Below, one piece after another: positions 37,019 through 44,555 of a DNA stretch of 50,922 bases. Position numbers and translations under genes: made by a program. Position 1 is the first letter of the stretch. Each line of letters opens with the position of its first letter. The DNA comes from Streptomyces sp. GKU 895 (GTDB lineage Bacteria; Actinomycetota; Actinomycetes; Streptomycetales; Streptomycetaceae). The notes beneath the pieces were generated by a model. It worked only from the letters and a program-made list of their open reading frames with translations. It had not been told where the DNA came from and ran no database searches. The stretch is taken from positions 1 through 50,922 of the forward strand of contig MWJO01000058.1 in assembly GCA_002027195.1 (NCBI GenBank), read 5' to 3'.

Positions 37019-37921
37019 ATGCCTGAACCGGGGTCTGCCAACTCAGTGTCTTGCGGGGGCGGTTGTTGAGCCTCTGCTCGATGACACGGAGGTCGTCAGC
37101 GGTGTGCAGGGACAGGTTCGTGCGCTTGGGCAGGTACTGCCGGATCAAGCCATTGGTGTTCTCATTCGTGCCTCGCTCCCAGGGACTGGCAGGGCGCGCG
37201 AAGAAGATCCCATCGGTGAAGCAGGGCGCGAGTTCGTGATGGCGTGACATCTCGGAGCCCTGGTCCCAGGTGAGACTGCGGCGTGCTTGTTCTGGCAGCT
37301 TGCTGAGGGCGTCTCGCAGCTGCCGGCCGAGTGCCCGTCGGGCAGCGGGACCAGAAGGAGACAGCGGGTTCGTCGGTCGACGAGCGTGGCGATGGCGCAC
37401 TGGCTGCGGATGAGCGGCGATCTGCTCCGGGCTCCACTCCAGGTCGAGCTTGGACTGTACTTCGGCCTTGAGCTCGGGGTCCGCGGACAGCTTGGAGCGT
37501 CTGGGATGTCCGGCGCGCTCGCGGCCACGGTGGTGGGCCAGGTCGACGTCGTACCGGTCGTAGTCGTGCGGGCGGCTGTTGCGCCGCAGCTCCCGGCTGA
37601 CCGTCGAGGTGCCCGCCGGAGCAGGCCGTCTATCTCCCGGATCCCCAGGCCGCGACCACGCAACGCGGCGATTCTCCGACGCTCCAACAGCGACAAGTAC
37701 CGGCCCGAACGCGAGGCTTCCGGGAGATAGTTCGGCTGCAGACCACCGTTCTCCCTGCGCCACCGGTAGCGCGTCTTACGTCCGATCCCAAGTTGCCTGC
37801 ATGCCTCGACGCTGCCTGCCGCGGACGCTAGAAGGAGCCAGTACACGACCTCGTGCTCCAGCCTGCGCTTGCGTCCCCGCCTCGCCATCAACACTCCACA
37901 ATGATCAAGGAATGTTGCGAC
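36980..37921. mobile_element. IS30-family element relic
   Basis: Ends are gtcgcaacgtt at 36980-36990 and aatgttgcgac at 37911-37921, 10 of 11 as inverted repeats. The ~940-base length is short for IS30 because the middle of the transposase is gone. Confidence 0.55.
36985..37888 (-). pseudogene. IS30-family transposase with internal deletion and frameshifts
   Basis: The start at ATG 37888 gives ARRGRKRRLEHEVVYWLLLA and the HTH part VEACRQLGIGRKTRYRWR. Another frame continues with STVSRELRRN and LEWSPEQIAAH, then the text jumps to CAIATLVDRRTRCLLLVPLP, so a large central block including the first catalytic Asp is missing. The end, TWDQGSEMSRHHEL (second Asp) and SPWERGTNENTNGLIRQYLP (Glu), is well kept. 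It cannot make an active enzyme. Confidence 0.8.
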
Positions 37922-38136
37922 AGCTACTGGTCCACTTTTGAGGCGTCGCCGACAGGTGCGGCCGATGTGGGCAAGCCGCTTGCCCGAGGCTTGCTCAACG
38001 GACGACATCGGCGGGTTCCGCGCTGTGATAGTTCCGCACCCGGCGCGGAAATTTGTCGACACGGTGCGACCTGCCGCACCGCCCAGTTCCGCAGGCGGAG
38101 GGGGAAGAGCCGGTGATCGAAGGTCCGATCTGGGTG

Positions 38137-38802
38137 TCAGGGGTGTTGCGTGAGAGGGGCTTCGGTGCTGTTTGCCCATGCGGTGTCGAATTGCTGGAGG
38201 GCGATGGTGTAGAGGAGGCCCGGGGCGCGTGCGTACAGGCAGGGTGAGTTCCTGCCGTGTGCGTTGTCGCTGTAGAAGGTGAGGTAGGCGGCCTTGTCGG
38301 TGGCAATGACGCGACATGTGTGGGGGAGGTTGTAGCGGTGCAGGTGGATGTTGCGTTGTGCGCGTGCGGCCTGGGCGAGGTAGTTGATGTTGGCTCGGAC
38401 CTGGTCTCTGAGCAGGTCAGGGGTGAAGCCTGGGTCGAAGCGGGCGACGTCGTGGGAGCGGCGGTCGAGCCAGGACTCGTGGGGCGTGTCGGGGTCGGGG
38501 AGCAGGATCTGGACGGATGCGGGGGAGAGGTCGCCGGACCACAGTGGGGCGAAGGTGTCGCGGGTGAGTATGTTGCCGCGTCCTGCCATGACTTTGACCC
38601 ACTGGGCACGGGCAAGGTCGTGGCGCATGGCTTGCTCTGCGGAGGCTTGGCGGCGGTAGACGCGGTGGAGTCCTGTGCCGTTGAACCAGGAACAGGCGGC
38701 GGTGAGCCACCACAGGGGACGTGCGGCGCGCAGGAGGCTCAGGGCGAGCAGCAGGGCGCTGGTGGCGAGGGAGCTGAGGATGCCGAGCAGGAAGGCGTTC
38801 AT
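38137..38802 (-). CDS. Membrane-anchored hypothetical protein, third gene of the PNP operon
   Basis: A 221-residue protein. Residues 1-25 are a membrane helix (MNAFLLGILSSLATSALLLA), perhaps with a second, Trp-rich hydrophobic stretch at 28-40 (RPLWWLTAACSW), followed by a soluble domain: ILTRDTFAPLWSGDLSP, DLLRDQVRANINYLAQAARA and a C-terminal beta-rich AAYLTFYSDNAHGRNSPCLY. No family is recognised. It lies 56 bases behind the phosphorylase gene on the same strand with no gene between. It could be the membrane effector or the sensor of the system; sequence alone does not tell. Confidence 0.7.
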   Translation of the reverse strand: MNAFLLGILSSLATSALLLALSLLRAARPLWWLTAACSWFNGTGLHRVYRRQASAEQAMRHDLARAQWVKVMAGRGNILTRDTFAPLWSGDLSPASVQILLPDPDTPHESWLDRRSHDVARFDPGFTPDLLRDQVRANINYLAQAARAQRNIHLHRYNLPHTCRVIATDKAAYLTFYSDNAHGRNSPCLYARAPGLLYTIALQQFDTAWANSTEAPLTQHP

Positions 38803-38858
38803 GCTGAGGCTCCGGTCGGGGAAGGTCTCTGGTGGCTGTGCGGGTGCTCGGGACGGGG

Positions 38859-39758
38859 TCAGCTGAGGTAGGGCAGTAGGCAGTTGAGGACATGGGCGGC
38901 GTTTCGGCTCGCGAGTTCGTGGTAGCTGTGGCCTTTGTGTTCGTCTGCGTTGTCGGACACGCCGCGGATGACGATCCAGCCGGGGTTGGCGGTGCCGTGG
39001 ACCGAGTTCTCCTGCCAGTACTGGCTGAGGCCGCCGGCTTCCATGTCCACGGCGAGGACCTTTTCGTGGTAGGTGGTGAGGTAGGTGCGGATGTCGCTGG
39101 CCTGGTCGGCGATGACGGCTTCGCCGGACCCGATGACTCCGGGGTAGACCTCGTACTGTTCGTCGGCGTGAGCGGCCGTCTGGCCGTTGATGCGTGCCGG
39201 CGTCCCGTGCTCGGTGAAGTAGGCGTTCACGGCGTGGACGATGTGCGCCGGTGCCTGCCGGTGTTCTCCGCGGCGGCGGGTGCCGTGAGGGTTGATCTTG
39301 CGGTTCTCGTAGTAGACGACGTCGGTGGAGACAATGACGTTGCCGATGCGGGCGTGGTCGTCATGGATGCCTCCGGCGATGCCGACAAGGGCCCACAGAC
39401 GGGGGTTGTAGTGGCGGCGGAGGTTTTCCAGGGTGGCCATGGTGGACCGCTGGCCCTGGCTCTGGGTCTGGGTGGCCACGATGCGCAGCGTGATGTCGGA
39501 GACGGTGTGTTCTCCCTGGTAGAAGTAGAGGCCGGTGGGGGTTTTGTGTCGGTCGAGCTTTAACGCGTCGATGACGGACCGCAGTTCCTCGCTGAGGATG
39601 GTGACGATCCCGAGGTCCCATGGGGCGTCCGCCTCGACGGCGGCGGGTGCGGGCGAGGGCACAGGGGCGGTCGTGGAGGCGTGCGCCTTGTCTCCGATGG
39701 CGATGGTGCTGAAGGTGTTGTCGCTGCCGCGATTGATGATGCCCTTGTTCTGGGTCAT
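38859..39758 (-). CDS. PNP/UDP-phosphorylase-fold protein with N-terminal amyloid-like signalling motif
   Basis: A 299-residue protein. Residues 7-25 form a motif (IINRGSDNTF, then AIGDKA) that recurs at the C-terminus of the preceding gene's product. A Pro/Ala linker leads to a nucleoside-phosphorylase/nucleosidase fold: DLGIVTILSEELRSVIDALK, glycine turn ALVGIAGGIHDDHARIGNVI, substrate-site block VLAVDMEAGGLSQYW and the catalytic-type GWIVIRGVSDNADEHKG. Proteins of this fold cleave the N-glycosidic bond of nucleosides, and in fungal and bacterial conflict systems serve as effectors. ATG 39758 overlaps the stop of the upstream gene (ATGA), so the two are made together. Cleaving a nucleoside, nucleotide or NAD-related substrate on activation is an inference. 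Confidence 0.8.
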   Translation of the reverse strand: MTQNKGIINRGSDNTFSTIAIGDKAHASTTAPVPSPAPAAVEADAPWDLGIVTILSEELRSVIDALKLDRHKTPTGLYFYQGEHTVSDITLRIVATQTQSQGQRSTMATLENLRRHYNPRLWALVGIAGGIHDDHARIGNVIVSTDVVYYENRKINPHGTRRRGEHRQAPAHIVHAVNAYFTEHGTPARINGQTAAHADEQYEVYPGVIGSGEAVIADQASDIRTYLTTYHEKVLAVDMEAGGLSQYWQENSVHGTANPGWIVIRGVSDNADEHKGHSYHELASRNAAHVLNCLLPYLS

Positions 39759-41488
39759 GTGGCTGCTCCGTTCTGGGCCGGTGCGGGCTGGCTTGCGGAG
39801 ACGTTGACCTGAGCCGCGTCCCCTACGGCGTTGTTGGTGAAGCTGTTGTTGTCGCCGAAGTTGAAGATCCCGCTGTTGATGATCTTGAGGGCCCGGTCGT
39901 TGAACCCGGAGGTGTCGACGTCCCGGCTCTGGAGGAAGTCGCTGGCGGCGCTGAGGAGCCGCTGCTCTATGGTTTTCAGCCGTCCGAGGATGTCGCTTTT
40001 TTCGAGTTGGACCTTGGTCCAGGTCTGGGACGACTCTTCCCGTATGCTCACGCGGCTGCCGATCAGGATGTTGCGGATCGGCGTGGTGGTGAGATCGCGG
40101 GGCAGGACGGCGGCTTTGGCCAGCGTGTAGAGGTAGCGCAACAGGCGCCATGAGTGCTGGATGTCGGTGGGCAGCGCGCTCAGTTCGGTGAAGGCCGCCC
40201 ACAGGACTGCGCCAGCGCCGTGGTGGCCGAACTCCTCGGCTCGCTGGAATGAGCGCGGTGTGTGGGCGAGCACGCATGCTGCCGTGGACAGGCTCAGGGT
40301 GCGTCCCTGCAGGCTGACGTGCAGGAGGACGGTCGCGACGAATTCGGACCCGTCGGCGGGGGTGATGATTTCGAGGAAGTGGTGCTGCTTTGATTCCGGC
40401 GTGTTGATGATGGAGCGCAGCTCGCTGCGGGTGAAGTGGTGCGGAAGCAGTGACCGGTCGGCGGCGACGTCGGTCTCGGCGACGTAGACGCGGTCCCGGA
40501 TCTCGGCCGGCAGCCGGACGTCGTGAGTGTCGGCGTTCAGCGGCAGCACCGCTTCGCGTAAGTACTCGACGAGTTCGTGTGCCTTGAAGGGTGGAACCGC
40601 ATGTTCACGCTCGTTCAGCGGTTCCTCGCCGGATTCGGCCCGCAGCAACGGGATGCCGATCGGCGGGTTCCACTGGTAGACGAGCTCGCCGGCGCCGATG
40701 AACGGCGATGCGTCACCGAAGAGCGTGAACATGGTGAGGTCGTCGTCCTCGTCGTCGCTGTGCCGGGAGCGGCGGTACACGGCGCACATGTGGTGCTGCT
40801 GGCGATCAGCCGCCCGCTGGCGGCCGGACAGGCGCGAGGGGCGCAGAACAGGTGCGCGCAGTATGCGGTTGAGGATCATCTGGCGGGTGGCTCCGACAGC
40901 CAAGTAGACGAGTGTGAGCGCCGCAACCAGCAGGAGCGCCACCAGGGCCTGCCCCGGGTAGAGAAGGCCGATGGCCAGGATGATCAGGGCCAGCCACAGT
41001 GCGGCCGTGGTGACGCGTTTGACGACGCGCCGTTTGGGGGTGATGGCGCGCGGGAGGAGGAGTTTGAGGAGATAGCGGTGGGCCCGTAAGGGATCCGCGG
41101 TACGGCGCCGGGACTTGCCAACCGGCATCGACTGGTTGTCGACGCCTCGCAGGGCTACGGCCAGACGCAGCAGCAACAGCAGAGCGAAACTGCTGGCGAC
41201 CAGGACAGCGGCGGGAACGTTTCCGGTGAGCAGGGGGCCGGCTATCGCAGCAAGAACCGTGGCACGGGGGAGAGCCCTGAGTGCAGCGGCACGCCATGCG
41301 TGCTGCATGACGGGGACGATGTCGAAGCCGTAGGACGGGGCTACCCTGCGGTGCGGCGCGGTGCAGACTTCGTCGATGACAAGGTCACGGAAGCGTTCGT
41401 CCACGTACACGCCGGCACACAGATGACGGGTGGCGGCCGTGGGCTCGAGCGTCGTCTCCTGTGCTGGTGGCGCGTCGGACGTGGTCAT
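39755..41488 (-). CDS. Multi-TM protein with C-terminal amyloid-like signalling motif, first gene of the PNP operon
   Basis: A 577-residue protein from ATG 41488. Two membrane hairpins lie at ~68-115 (TVLAAIAGPLLTGNVPAAVL and SSFALLLLLRLAVALRG) and ~155-205 (ALWLALIILAIGLLYP and ALVALLLVAALTLVYLAVGA). The large cytosolic part contains the FGDASPFIGAGELVYQW block found in an uncharacterised actinobacterial membrane-protein family. The last ~45 residues are different: DTSGFNDRALKIINSG, then DNNSFTNNAVGDAAQVNV, matching the N-terminal motif of the next protein. This looks like a membrane sensor that seeds assembly of the phosphorylase. The start lies 23 bases from a perfect palindrome shared with the NrtR-type gene. 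Confidence 0.75.
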   Translation of the reverse strand: MTTSDAPPAQETTLEPTAATRHLCAGVYVDERFRDLVIDEVCTAPHRRVAPSYGFDIVPVMQHAWRAAALRALPRATVLAAIAGPLLTGNVPAAVLVASSFALLLLLRLAVALRGVDNQSMPVGKSRRRTADPLRAHRYLLKLLLPRAITPKRRVVKRVTTAALWLALIILAIGLLYPGQALVALLLVAALTLVYLAVGATRQMILNRILRAPVLRPSRLSGRQRAADRQQHHMCAVYRRSRHSDDEDDDLTMFTLFGDASPFIGAGELVYQWNPPIGIPLLRAESGEEPLNEREHAVPPFKAHELVEYLREAVLPLNADTHDVRLPAEIRDRVYVAETDVAADRSLLPHHFTRSELRSIINTPESKQHHFLEIITPADGSEFVATVLLHVSLQGRTLSLSTAACVLAHTPRSFQRAEEFGHHGAGAVLWAAFTELSALPTDIQHSWRLLRYLYTLAKAAVLPRDLTTTPIRNILIGSRVSIREESSQTWTKVQLEKSDILGRLKTIEQRLLSAASDFLQSRDVDTSGFNDRALKIINSGIFNFGDNNSFTNNAVGDAAQVNVSASQPAPAQNGAAT

Positions 41489-41511
41489 GTCCTACCCCCC
41501 GGCTCCTACAG

Positions 41512-41532
41512 TTATGGTTGCTGTGACCATAA
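41512..41532. promoter_or_regulatory. Perfect palindrome (operator) between the PNP operon and the NrtR-type gene
   Basis: TTATGGT and ACCATAA are exact 7-base arms around TGCTGTG (21 bases). NrtR proteins bind palindromes of about this size. The site lies 24 bases before the operon's first start codon (41488) and 21 bases before ATG 41554, so bound regulator could block both directions. Confidence 0.65.
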
Positions 41533-41553
41533 GTGTCGGCGGAGTTTAAGTCA

Positions 41554-42303
41554 ATGAGACCTTTAGGGGTGCGGGTGGACGACTGGCTGAAAGACTCGGA
41601 TGAGGTCGGACCCTCCTGGCTGACCGTCGACCTTGCGATCTTCACTCTCAGAGGCGACCAGCTGATGGTGCTCCTGGTCGAGCGCGGCCTGGACCCCTTC
41701 CGCGGCATGCCCGCAATGCCCGGAGGCTACGTACAGAAGAACGAGACCCTGCGCGACGGCGCTCTGCGCGAGCTAGCGGAAGAGGCCGGCATCGACGGCA
41801 GCCGCCTGCACCTGGAACAGCTCGGCACCTACGCAGACCCAGGACGCGACCCACGCGGCAGGGTCGTGACGGTCGCCTACCTCGCCCTCGGCCCCGACCT
41901 GCCGACACCCGTCGGCGGCACCGACGCCGCACGCGCATTCTGGGCACCCGCAGCGCACTTGGAGGACGGCACGGTCACCTTGGCGTTCGACCATCAGGCC
42001 ATCCTGACGCAAGCCCTGGAAGAAGTCCGCAAGAAGCTCGAGTACACCGCCGCGGCAACCATTTTTTGCCCGGAGACGTTCACGCTCAGAGACCTGCGCA
42101 CGGTGTATCAAGTGATCTGGGGCCAGCAGCTGGACCCGAGCAACTTCCGTCGCAAGGTCCTCAACACCACAGGATTCGTGCAGCCGACAGGGGAACAGTG
42201 GTTCCCCCCAACCGGCCGCCCGGCCGCCCTCTACCGCCGTGGGCCGGCATGGCTGCTCAATCCGCCCTTGCTGCGAACCGCAACCTCCGCTCAGCGAGGC
42301 TGA
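41554..42303 (+). CDS. nrtR: NrtR-family NUDIX-domain transcriptional regulator
   Basis: A 249-residue regulator from ATG 41554; GGAG lies nine bases upstream, whereas GTG 41533 has no ribosome site and directly abuts the operator. Residues ~20-150 are a NUDIX domain (SWLTVDLAIFTLRGDQLMVL) with a complete NUDIX box, GGYVQKNETLRDGALRELAE and EAGI, unlike many NrtR proteins that have lost it. The rest is the winged helix of NrtR (FTLRDLRTVYQVIWGQQLDP, SNFRRKVLNTTGFV, GRPAALYRRG). Known NrtR proteins repress NAD-metabolism genes and are released by ADP-ribose or related ligands. The divergent PNP operon is its most obvious target here. Confidence 0.8.
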   Translation: MRPLGVRVDDWLKDSDEVGPSWLTVDLAIFTLRGDQLMVLLVERGLDPFRGMPAMPGGYVQKNETLRDGALRELAEEAGIDGSRLHLEQLGTYADPGRDPRGRVVTVAYLALGPDLPTPVGGTDAARAFWAPAAHLEDGTVTLAFDHQAILTQALEEVRKKLEYTAAATIFCPETFTLRDLRTVYQVIWGQQLDPSNFRRKVLNTTGFVQPTGEQWFPPTGRPAALYRRGPAWLLNPPLLRTATSAQRG

Positions 42304-42701
42304 GGCTGCTCCGGCCGCAGAGCTGGTCAGACGCCAGCAGGCAGCGGGCCTGCGATTTGAAACAGGACGCTTCCCTTACGCCCTGCCGAAAGGGTCGTGC
42401 CCGCGTTGGCTGATGTGGCGCCACCGCTCCACAGACGACCAACCGGCCACGGCATACCGGCAGACTGCCCCGCTGCTGGCCATCGGTGACCTCGTCCGCC
42501 CACCAGGACTGTTCGTGCGCACGATCCGCACGGACCAGCCTGCTGTCCCGAATCCGCAGCCGCCCTACCGCGCTGTCGGTGCGCCGCTGGAACAGCCTGA
42601 AACCGTCGTTGGCCCTGCGGAGGCAGTGGCCGGGAAGTGCCGGGGACGGCGGGACGTCTGGTGGAGTGAACGATGGGGAAACGAAAGGAAGTTGATGCTC
42701 G
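42304..42701. other. Stretch with coding-like plus-strand text but no recognised gene
   Basis: From ~42304 to ~42650 one plus frame stays open with protein-like composition (AAELVRRQQAAGLRFETG, RFPYALPKGSCPRWLMW), but no start or family can be named. It may be a truncated gene. The ribosome site for the EACC1-like gene should lie near its right end. Confidence 0.35.
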
Positions 42702-43064
42702 GTGAAGGTCGCGATCGGCGTGGACCAAAAGGATGCCGCCGGTGCGGAGCAATATCTGCGGTCCCTGTACGAGTGGCTGCTGGCTGACGCGGCCTGCCGT
42801 CGCCACGCCCGCCCAGAGCTGGGATCCTGCACTGTCGAGGTGCCCGGGGCGCAAGGGGAGCTCATCGATGTGCTGAGCCTGGTGCTCGGGACCGGCTTCA
42901 ACGCGGCGTCGCTCGGGGTGGCGATCGCGGCATGGCGACGCAGCCGACCGCAAGTGCCGGCCCTCGTCATCGCACGCGCCGACGGGACCCGGATCACCAT
43001 GACCGAGGCAGCACACGAGGATGCCGGGCACTTGCTCGCCGCACTGGAGCGGGAGCAGGCGTAG
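42702..43064 (+). CDS. EACC1-like effector-associated component of a ternary conflict system
   Basis: A 120-residue protein from GTG 42702. A short alpha/beta front (KVAIGVDQKDAAGAEQYLRS, LYEWLLADAACRRHARPEL) is followed by a membrane-like Gly/Ala helix (LIDVLSLVLGTGFNAASLGV) and a strand-rich tail (PALVIARADGTRITMTEAAH). This order matches the effector-associated constant component EACC1 that pairs with caspase-like or other effectors in actinobacterial ternary systems. The next start, six bases on, opens a caspase-like N-terminus that breaks off after ~40 residues. The STAND/MoxR-type partners of a full system are not in the window. Confidence 0.6.
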   Translation: MKVAIGVDQKDAAGAEQYLRSLYEWLLADAACRRHARPELGSCTVEVPGAQGELIDVLSLVLGTGFNAASLGVAIAAWRRSRPQVPALVIARADGTRITMTEAAHEDAGHLLAALEREQA

Positions 43065-43070
43065 CGTAGA

Positions 43071-43199
43071 TGAACGAGTGGGCGCTCGCATCCAGGGCGG
43101 TCCTGGTCGGGGCCAGTACCTTCACGACACTGGACGAGCTTCGGGCGGTGCGGGCCAGTGTCCCCGCTCTAAGCTTGACTCTGTCGGGGATCTTGTAGC
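43071..43199 (+). pseudogene. Caspase-like effector, N-terminal fragment
   Basis: ATG 43071 gives MNEWALASRAVLVGASTFTT, LDELRAVRASVPAL and then SLTLSGIL before a TAG. The ...RAVLVG.S.F..L.ELRAVR..V..L pattern is the first strand and helix of caspase-family proteins that follow EACC1. The catalytic His and Cys blocks are absent, and from ~43200 no homologous text is found. Confidence 0.5.
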
Positions 43200-43401
43200 C
43201 ACCGAGGTCAACTACCCAGGGTTCGCCAGGACTTCGGGCGAGGGATCGCGCGCTGGTCGAGGTTGTTCTGGAAAGCCGTTGGCCGGCGAGGCGTGGGGGC
43301 TTCCTCAGCCGGTGGCAGTCCGCTGAGGCGCTCGATGTTGATGGCGATGGCCGTCAGGCCCTGACCTGCATGAAGTCCTGAGCCGGTGTCAGCGCGAGGG
43401 C

Positions 43402-43910
43402 ATGACGCACGTGATCTTTGACGGCACGCTGGTCGAATCGGACCGCCTCGCCGGCGTCCGCGAGAACGGAAACGACCTGTGGTTCAGCCAGAGGCACAAG
43501 GCGTTCGGCGGCGACGTCCAATTCCTGTCGGCCCCGGACGGCACGCCACTGTGGGGCTCCGACGTCGAGCCGGGTTCCACCCCGGACATCACCGCCGCCC
43601 GCATCCATGCTCTACCCGCCCTGTACAAGGCGGCGGCCGATGGCCTGCCCACCCTGCGGAAAAGGGCCACATCGGTGCGGGCATCGGCATCCTCATCCCT
43701 GTCCGCCGCCCAAAGGGCAAGTCCGAACAGGCCCTTCATGTCGACACCCGCATGTCCAACACCCTGCTGCGACACCTGAGAGCCCTCGGCGAGCGGACCG
43801 CCGCCGGACTCAAGCAGCGATGGCGCACCCTGCAACACGTCACGCTCAGCCCCAGCCGGATCGGCGACATCGCCCGAGCCACCCTCGTCCTCAACGGGAT
43901 CTGGAAGTGA
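43402..43910 (+). pseudogene. IS5/HARBI1-type DDE transposase relic
   Basis: The plus strand reads MTHVIFDGTLVESDRLAGVR (first Asp), then KAFGGDVQFLSAPDGTPLWG and SDVEPGSTPDITAARIHALP. After PTL one base is lost near 43653, and the next frame gives EKGHIGAGIGILIPVRRPKG, LRALGERTAAGLKQRWRTLQ (Glu-bearing block) and HVTLSPSRIGDIARATLVLN. The N-terminal HTH third is missing, so this is a 3' relic. Confidence 0.7.
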
Positions 43911-44015
43911 TCATCGTTGAGAAAGCCTCAGTGGCTCGCACACCGCCAGCCTGTGTTCCTCTTCGTTTACCGCAACTGTTGCATCTCTGCGCAGAGTTGC
44001 AGTTCTGTCCAGGGT

Positions 44016-44555
44016 TCACACATAGAGGAACGTCTCCCCGGTGCCTGACCTTCTAATTCCGAAGGCTTCTATCCGCTTATCCCTCTCGCGATACTGATCA
44101 AATTGCCGAAGAGACTCACGCCCGACGGAAGGCAGCAGGGACTCCACATCATCGATGACAGCTCCTAGGCTGGTACCGATGAGGGACGCACTGTCATTAA
44201 TCGCAGAGAGGACAAAAAGGTTGTCTCGGTAGTCATCGAGACGGCCCTCCGCAAGAGCAACGGCGACAACCCCGCGCCTCAGGGCGTCGAGCGACTCAGC
44301 CCGTACCGCGACCGACGCCATACGCTGTCCGTATGCGCTCAAGACCGCAGCAGCCTCTGCATTCAGACCACTGGTCAAGCCCTCGCGCACAGCTGCAGAT
44401 CCTGCCATGTATGCCTTGACGATGGCTTCCACTTCATCATCCAGCGCATGCGGAATCTTCACTTTCAGATAGCCGTTAAAGCGTCGATCTCGCAATCGGG
44501 AGACACTAACGCTTTCACTTTTCAACTCTGCTTTCTTGTCATTTCGGCGGGACAA
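44016..44555 (-). CDS. Probable immunity protein for the second Rhs toxin
   Basis: A 179-residue soluble protein beginning at TTG 44555, eight bases after GGGAG and overlapping the toxin end by 17 bases in another frame. The first ~25 residues are charged (SRRNDKKAELKSESVSVSRL). The rest is helical (EVEAIVKAYMAGSAAVREGL, LDALRRGVVAVALAEGRLDD) and ends RRSGTGETFLYV. Its DNA is visibly more A+T-rich than the Rhs shell, like the toxin tip. No known Imm family is recognised; the role is inferred from tight overlap with the toxin. Confidence 0.65.
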   Translation of the reverse strand: MSRRNDKKAELKSESVSVSRLRDRRFNGYLKVKIPHALDDEVEAIVKAYMAGSAAVREGLTSGLNAEAAAVLSAYGQRMASVAVRAESLDALRRGVVAVALAEGRLDDYRDNLFVLSAINDSASLIGTSLGAVIDDVESLLPSVGRESLRQFDQYRERDKRIEAFGIRRSGTGETFLYV

